NCBI RefSeq assembly: GCF_000373785.1
Contig: NZ_KB892379.1
Coordinates: forward strand, 25,916-89,915
Reading direction: 5' to 3'
Length of the DNA stretch: 64,000 nucleotides
Origin: Erysipelothrix tonsillarum DSM 14972
Lineage (GTDB): Bacteria; Bacillota_I; Bacilli_A; Erysipelotrichales; Erysipelotrichaceae
The position numbers and the translations under genes were made by a program. The notes under the pieces are model-generated. The model saw only the letters and a program-made list of their open reading frames with translations. It had not been told where the DNA came from and did no database searches. Positions 60,242 to 64,000 of the stretch are shown one piece after another (position 1 is the stretch's first letter; each line of letters begins with the position of its first letter).

Positions 60242-60269
60242 TTGACTTTTTTATTAAAGTTGGTAGAAT
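60242..60269 (+). promoter_or_regulatory. Promoter of the rplJL operon
   Basis: TTGACT (60242-60247), 16 bp, TAGAAT (60264-60269) with TGG before the -10. Confidence 0.8.
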
Positions 60270-60289
60270 ATCTATGTTATCAATTAACC

Positions 60290-60358
60290 AAAGACAGTAA
60301 CGGGGAAACCTTAATTACGTTACCGAGGTGAAAGTATAAAACTTTTGAACCTGTCTTT
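60290..60358 (+). ncRNA. Ribosomal protein L10 leader
   Basis: AAAGACAG (60290-60297) pairs with CTGTCTTT (60351-60358), enclosing GTAACG/CGTTAC and an AAAGT/ACTTT hairpin with the conserved ACCGAGGTGAAAG strand between. This is the L10 leader, where L10(L12)4 binds and represses its own operon, placed directly upstream of rplJ. Confidence 0.88.
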
Positions 60359-60417
60359 TGTATGGGTTTATTTTTTTGGTTTAATTTGATTTCCGAGATC
60401 GAATGGAGGTGAATCAT

Positions 60418-60990
60418 TTGCGTACAGAAATTTTAGAAAATAAAAAAGCTGTTGTTGCAGAGATTCAAGAAAAAGTAATGAACGCCGGATCAACAGTTGT
60501 TGTTGAATACCGTGGACTAACCGTAGATCAAATGACTGAACTACGTCGTCAACTTCGTGCAGAAAACGTTGAATTTAAAGTTTATAAAAACTCAATGTTC
60601 CAACGCGCTGTCGAAGGCACAGACTTTGAAGGTTTAAAATCCGAATTAACAGGACCTAACGGTGTTGCGTTTGGAGAAGATGCTGTTGCACCTGCTCGAG
60701 TATTAGCTAACTTCGCTAAGAAGAACAAAAAGTTAATCCTTAAAGCTGGTATCGTTGACGGTAACTTAGTAGACCAAGAAGAAATCAAAGAACTCTCAGC
60801 ATTACCAAACCACGATGGCATGGTTGCTATGTTGGCTGGTATGTTCCAATCACCAATCCGAAGCTTTGCTTACGCTGTATCACAAGTTGCTGAACAACGT
60901 GCAGAAGGCGGAGAAGTTGTTGAAGAAGCAGCAGTTGCTGAAGAAGCACCTGTTGTAGAAGAAGTAAAAGAAGAAGCTACAGAAGCTTAA
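60418..60990 (+). CDS. rplJ: 50S ribosomal protein L10
   Basis: A 190-residue L10, base of the ribosomal stalk. RTEILENKKAVVAEIQEKVMNAGSTVVVEYRGLTVDQMTELRRQLR is the conserved N-terminus; SPIRSFAYAVSQVAEQ binds L12, and an Ala/Glu/Val-rich acidic tail follows. The start is taken as TTG 60418 because GGAGGTG is 5 nt upstream; the in-frame ATG at 60403 contains that site. Autoregulated through the leader. Confidence 0.96.
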   Translation: MRTEILENKKAVVAEIQEKVMNAGSTVVVEYRGLTVDQMTELRRQLRAENVEFKVYKNSMFQRAVEGTDFEGLKSELTGPNGVAFGEDAVAPARVLANFAKKNKKLILKAGIVDGNLVDQEEIKELSALPNHDGMVAMLAGMFQSPIRSFAYAVSQVAEQRAEGGEVVEEAAVAEEAPVVEEVKEEATEA

Positions 60991-61013
60991 TTTAAATAGG
61001 AGGAAATATTAAG

Positions 61014-61385
61014 ATGGCAAAATTAACATCAGAAGAACTAATCGCTTCCCTAAAGGAAATGACAATCTTAGAATTAAATGAATTAGTAAAAGCAATCGAA
61101 GAAGAATTCGGAGTTTCAGCAGCAGCACCAGTTGCAGTTGCAGCAGCAGCAGACGCTGGCGAAGAAGAAGGACCAAGCGAAGTTTCAGTAATCTTGAAAG
61201 AAATCTCAGGTTCAAAAGTTGGAGTTATCAAAGCATTACGCGACATCACAGGTTTAGGTATGATGGAAGCTAAAGCATTAGTTGACGGAGCACCAACAGC
61301 AATTAAAGAAAACATCAAACCAGCAGAAGCAGAAGAAATCAAAGCTAAACTCGTTGAAGCTGGCGCAGTTGTAGAAGTTAAATAA
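61014..61385 (+). CDS. rplL: 50S ribosomal protein L7/L12
   Basis: A 123-residue L7/L12: N-terminal dimerisation helices ([31 protein letters not shown]), an alanine-rich hinge and the globular domain [40 protein letters not shown] that recruits elongation factors. AGGAGG precedes the start; it follows rplJ by 23 nt. Confidence 0.98.
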   Translation: MAKLTSEELIASLKEMTILELNELVKAIEEEFGVSAAAPVAVAAAADAGEEEGPSEVSVILKEISGSKVGVIKALRDITGLGMMEAKALVDGAPTAIKENIKPAEAEEIKAKLVEAGAVVEVK

Positions 61386-61409
61386 TTAACACGTTAAGAA
61401 GGATATTCT

Positions 61410-61994
61410 GTGAGTCATTACTTTACAGACAATTCTAATTTAAAGAAAAACCGGAGAGATATCCCTTTCCGGTTTTTAGACATTAATTTTTCGGTTATCT
61501 CGGATGATGGGGTTTTCTCGAAAGATGGTCTCGATCGTGGTACCGAATCGTTACTGAAGGTTTGCGTAAACCAACCCCTTAAAGGGAAGGTTGCGGACTT
61601 AGGTTGTGGTATTGGGGTTGTTGGAGTTATTCTTTCGCATTTCTTTAGTAATATCGAAATGACGGGTGTTGATGTGAATCCACGCTCGGTTGAACTCGCC
61701 AATATAAACTATGAAAAATATAATGTGAACGGAATTAATAAAATTCAAGACGGACTGGATGGGATGTATGATTATGTCATTAGTAATCCGCCCATTCGAG
61801 TTGGTAAGGAAAAAATGTATTCTTTATTCGATAATGCTTACGATGTATTAAACGAAGGTGGGATGTTTATCTTTGTGATTCGTAAGTCACATGGAGCGAA
61901 ATCTGCGCAAGCGAAATGTGTAGAATTATTTGGTAATTGCGAGTTATTGAAGAAAGAAAAGGGATATTACATCTATTGTGCCTCAAAACGTTGA
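61410..61994 (+). CDS. RsmC-like class I SAM methyltransferase
   Basis: A 194-residue methyltransferase with SAM motif ADLGCGIGVVG and catalytic NPPIRVGK, as in 16S rRNA guanine-N2 methyltransferases (RsmC group). It corresponds in position to B. subtilis ybxB, between rplL and rpoB. Start is GTG after AGAAGGAT. The rpoB promoter overlaps its stop codon. Confidence 0.92.
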   Translation: MSHYFTDNSNLKKNRRDIPFRFLDINFSVISDDGVFSKDGLDRGTESLLKVCVNQPLKGKVADLGCGIGVVGVILSHFFSNIEMTGVDVNPRSVELANINYEKYNVNGINKIQDGLDGMYDYVISNPPIRVGKEKMYSLFDNAYDVLNEGGMFIFVIRKSHGAKSAQAKCVELFGNCELLKKEKGYYIYCASKR

Positions 61995-62019
61995 CTATAG
62001 TCCACATTAGTGATAATAT
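61991..62019 (+). promoter_or_regulatory. Promoter of rpoB
   Basis: TTGACT (61991-61996) overlaps the upstream stop codon, then 17 bp and TAATAT (62014-62019) preceded by TGA. Confidence 0.7.
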
Positions 62020-62091
62020 ATATAATTGCATAATAGTGGATTTATGCGCGTTTTTTTGGTTGTTTAAAAAGTACAGGAAAGGATGGCATAA

Positions 62092-64000
62092 ATGGAGAAA
62101 AACCAAGTATATAGTGTAAAGAAATTTGGTAATAAGGCTACCCGTCGTGATTACTCTCAAGTTAGTGGAACCTTAGAATTGCCTAATTTGGTAGAAATTC
62201 AAACGGATGCGTATGAATGGTTTAAAAACGAGGGACTCTTTGAAGTTTTTAACGAAATCTATCCTATTCAAAGCTATAATGAAAATGTAAAATTAAAGTT
62301 CATGGATTATTCATTTGGTGAACCTAAATATAACGTAGATGAGTGCCGATCACGCGAAGCAAACTATGCAGCGCCTCTTCGAGCAACAATGCGTCTAGAA
62401 GTAATTAACAAACAAACTGGTGAAGTGATTGAAAAAGAAGAAGAGGTGTTCCTCGGAGATCTTCCTTTAATGACAGAAACTGGAACCTTTATTATTAATG
62501 GAGCGGAACGAGTTATTGTTTCGCAAATTGTGCGTTCTCCTGGAGCGTATTTTAAATCTGAAAATGATGATAAAACTGGCCGTGATACATTCATGTCCGA
62601 ATTGATTCCAAGTCGTGGTACTTGGTTAGAATTTATGAGTGATGACCGTAAAGCCGCAAATGGTCGCGTTGTTAACATGAAAGTTGACCGTAAACGTACG
62701 ATTGTTTCAACAATTCTTTTCAAGGCATTTGGTTTAAGTCTTGATTTACAAGAAGGTGAAGATGCGTTCGATACACACTCATTCAAAACGTTCTTAAATG
62801 CTATGAATTTACCTGTTTATGATGAATGGGAAGAAATTGATAGCGAAAAACGTGAATTCTTAACTTTATATGCGTTACTCTATACAGCATTCTTCGGAAA
62901 CTATCCTGAGATTGTTAACTCATTAGTATTAGATAAGACTGTTACGTTTGAAGATTCATTACGCGTAATGTATGAAAACCAACGTGCTGATGAAATTCCT
63001 ACAACAGACGGTGCTATCAACTTAATGAACGCGAAGTTCTTAGATCCACGCCGTTATGACCTCAATAAAGCAGGTCGCTATAAAATTCATAAAAAACTCG
63101 AAGTTTACAATCGTGTAAACGGAACGATTCTTACAAATGACATTAAAGATATTAATGGAAATGTTGTATTTGAAAAAGGGACACACATTACACGTCGTGA
63201 TGATGTCTTAAAATTACGTGATGTATTACGCGAAGGTGGATACATGAACGTATTCCCACTTAAGAATATTTTCTCAGCACCAGATGTTCGTGACATTACG
63301 GTTGATGGAAATATTCATTTAGTTGGACGTATCTTATCAAAAGATGTTGATGGTGATGATTTTGAATTTGAGCGTGGAACTGTTCTTACAGCTCAAGACC
63401 TTGAAACCTTAAAGGGTGAAGATATTCAAATTTACACTGGTATTATGGCAAAAGAAGTTGTTGTAACGAAAGATAACGTATGGGCAGTGTTGAACTACTC
63501 ACAACGTTTATACACAGTTGGACGAATTCTTGATGCTTCTGGAGCAGATATGATGTCTGCAAAAGGTAATTTAGTTGCTGATCGTTTCACACCAAATTAC
63601 AATGTACCTAAAATTAATAAAACAAATGAAAAACTGATTGTTGAATCATTGGAAGATGGACCTGTAACATTATGGTTAGTTGGTGCCGCAATGCAAGAAT
63701 TATTCGTTGCTCAAGAAGATGACGAAGAAGAAATTGTTAAAATTGTTGGTATTGACCCATTACTAGAAAAAACGACAATTGTGGCATCAGATATTTATGC
63801 TACATACTCATATTTCTTAAACTTCATTGATGGTGTTGGTAATGAAGACGATATTGACCAATTAGGTAACCGTCGTATTCGTACAGTTGGAGAATTAATC
63901 CAAAACCAATTCCGTATCGGTTTAAGCCGTATGGAACGCGTTGTTAAGGAACGTATGTCAATCTCTTCAGATTCATCAAACTTAACACCTAAAAATCTTA
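62092..64000 (+). CDS. rpoB: DNA-directed RNA polymerase subunit beta (N-terminal part)
   Basis: The frame is open from ATG 62092 (AAAGGA 8 nt upstream) to the window edge, 636 codons. It reads as RpoB: GTLELPNLVEIQTDAYEWF, LMTETGTFIINGAERVIVSQIVRSPGAYF, and near the end IDQLGNRRIRTVGELIQNQFRIGLSRMERVVKERM, just after the rifampicin-resistance region start. Length to the edge is about half of a usual beta subunit. It is downstream of rplJL and the methyltransferase as in Bacillus. Confidence 0.98.
   Translation, partial: MEKNQVYSVKKFGNKATRRDYSQVSGTLELPNLVEIQTDAYEWFKNEGLFEVFNEIYPIQSYNENVKLKFMDYSFGEPKYNVDECRSREANYAAPLRATMRLEVINKQTGEVIEKEEEVFLGDLPLMTETGTFIINGAERVIVSQIVRSPGAYFKSENDDKTGRDTFMSELIPSRGTWLEFMSDDRKAANGRVVNMKVDRKRTIVSTILFKAFGLSLDLQEGEDAFDTHSFKTFLNAMNLPVYDEWEEIDSEKREFLTLYALLYTAFFGNYPEIVNSLVLDKTVTFEDSLRVMYENQRADEIPTTDGAINLMNAKFLDPRRYDLNKAGRYKIHKKLEVYNRVNGTILTNDIKDINGNVVFEKGTHITRRDDVLKLRDVLREGGYMNVFPLKNIFSAPDVRDITVDGNIHLVGRILSKDVDGDDFEFERGTVLTAQDLETLKGEDIQIYTGIMAKEVVVTKDNVWAVLNYSQRLYTVGRILDASGADMMSAKGNLVADRFTPNYNVPKINKTNEKLIVESLEDGPVTLWLVGAAMQELFVAQEDDEEEIVKIVGIDPLLEKTTIVASDIYATYSYFLNFIDGVGNEDDIDQLGNRRIRTVGELIQNQFRIGLSRMERVVKERMSISSDSSNLTPKNL

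Overview
The window is low-GC Firmicutes chromosome using the standard code (TGA is a normal stop). It most probably comes from Erysipelothrix (Erysipelotrichia), close to E. rhusiopathiae. The clues are the tail of a surface protein built of 20-residue GW-type choline-binding repeats (bases 1-207), an LPXTG-anchored GH20 hexosaminidase, many PTS systems and Bacillus-like housekeeping gene order. The genus is inferred from recall of these traits, not from a search.

Layout. 1-4.4 kb: end of the choline-binding protein, then a heterodimeric ABC exporter pair. 4.5-12.5 kb: NifU-domain protein, divergent PAP2-like membrane protein, an in-frame fusion of an S1 RNA-binding domain to glucose-6-phosphate isomerase, MsrA, a tyrosine phosphatase, anaerobic ribonucleotide reductase (nrdDG) and a small XRE regulator. 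12.7-21.8 kb: secG-rnr-smpB, a LemA/DUF2207 pair and a second heterodimeric ABC exporter. 21.9-29.1 kb: cdaA-cdaR-glmM (c-di-AMP and cell-wall precursor), a two-component system, a NYN/OST-HTH protein and maf. 29.3-33.8 kb: an acetyltransferase, a minus-strand tetR-coaB-coaC-coaX-panT operon for coenzyme A supply, and another acetyltransferase. 33.9-37.5 kb: orphan proteins, a tRNA-Thr, a sugar nucleotidyltransferase and a DUF695-RraB protein. 37.5-54.3 kb: carbohydrate region with a galactitol-type PTS and PRD regulator, an MFS carrier, a CcpA/RpiR-type hexosaminidase-PTS-GH1-manA locus, and an RpiR-PLP lyase-PTS locus. 54.6-57.4 kb: opine dehydrogenase-like protein, TraB-family protein, XRE regulator. 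57.4-60.0 kb: a secreted Cys/His-rich miniprotein divergent from a two-component system. 60.2-64.0 kb: rplJ-rplL-methyltransferase-rpoB with an L10 leader; rpoB runs off the end.

How the parts fit. The hexosaminidase releases N-acetylhexosamines at the cell surface, and the neighbouring PTS, GH1 enzyme and ManA plausibly import and process released sugar. The coa operon takes pantothenate uptake through to phosphopantetheine under a TetR repressor whose operators can be read directly. Many promoters share an extended -10 of the form TGATATAAT with no convincing -35.

Most notable candidates: (1) the S1-Pgi fusion with a strong internal Shine-Dalgarno and start, which may give two products; (2) an unannotated small RNA at about 8945-9084 whose loops and linkers carry C-rich anti-Shine-Dalgarno motifs; (3) the secreted Cys/His-rich miniprotein and its two-component system, with 11-bp-spaced direct repeats between them; (4) the TetR-controlled CoA operon with two matched palindromes; (5) a 10-bp hairpin in the nrdD leader and a structured RNA near 29.2 kb. 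All calls come from reading the sequence; no database search or folding program was run.
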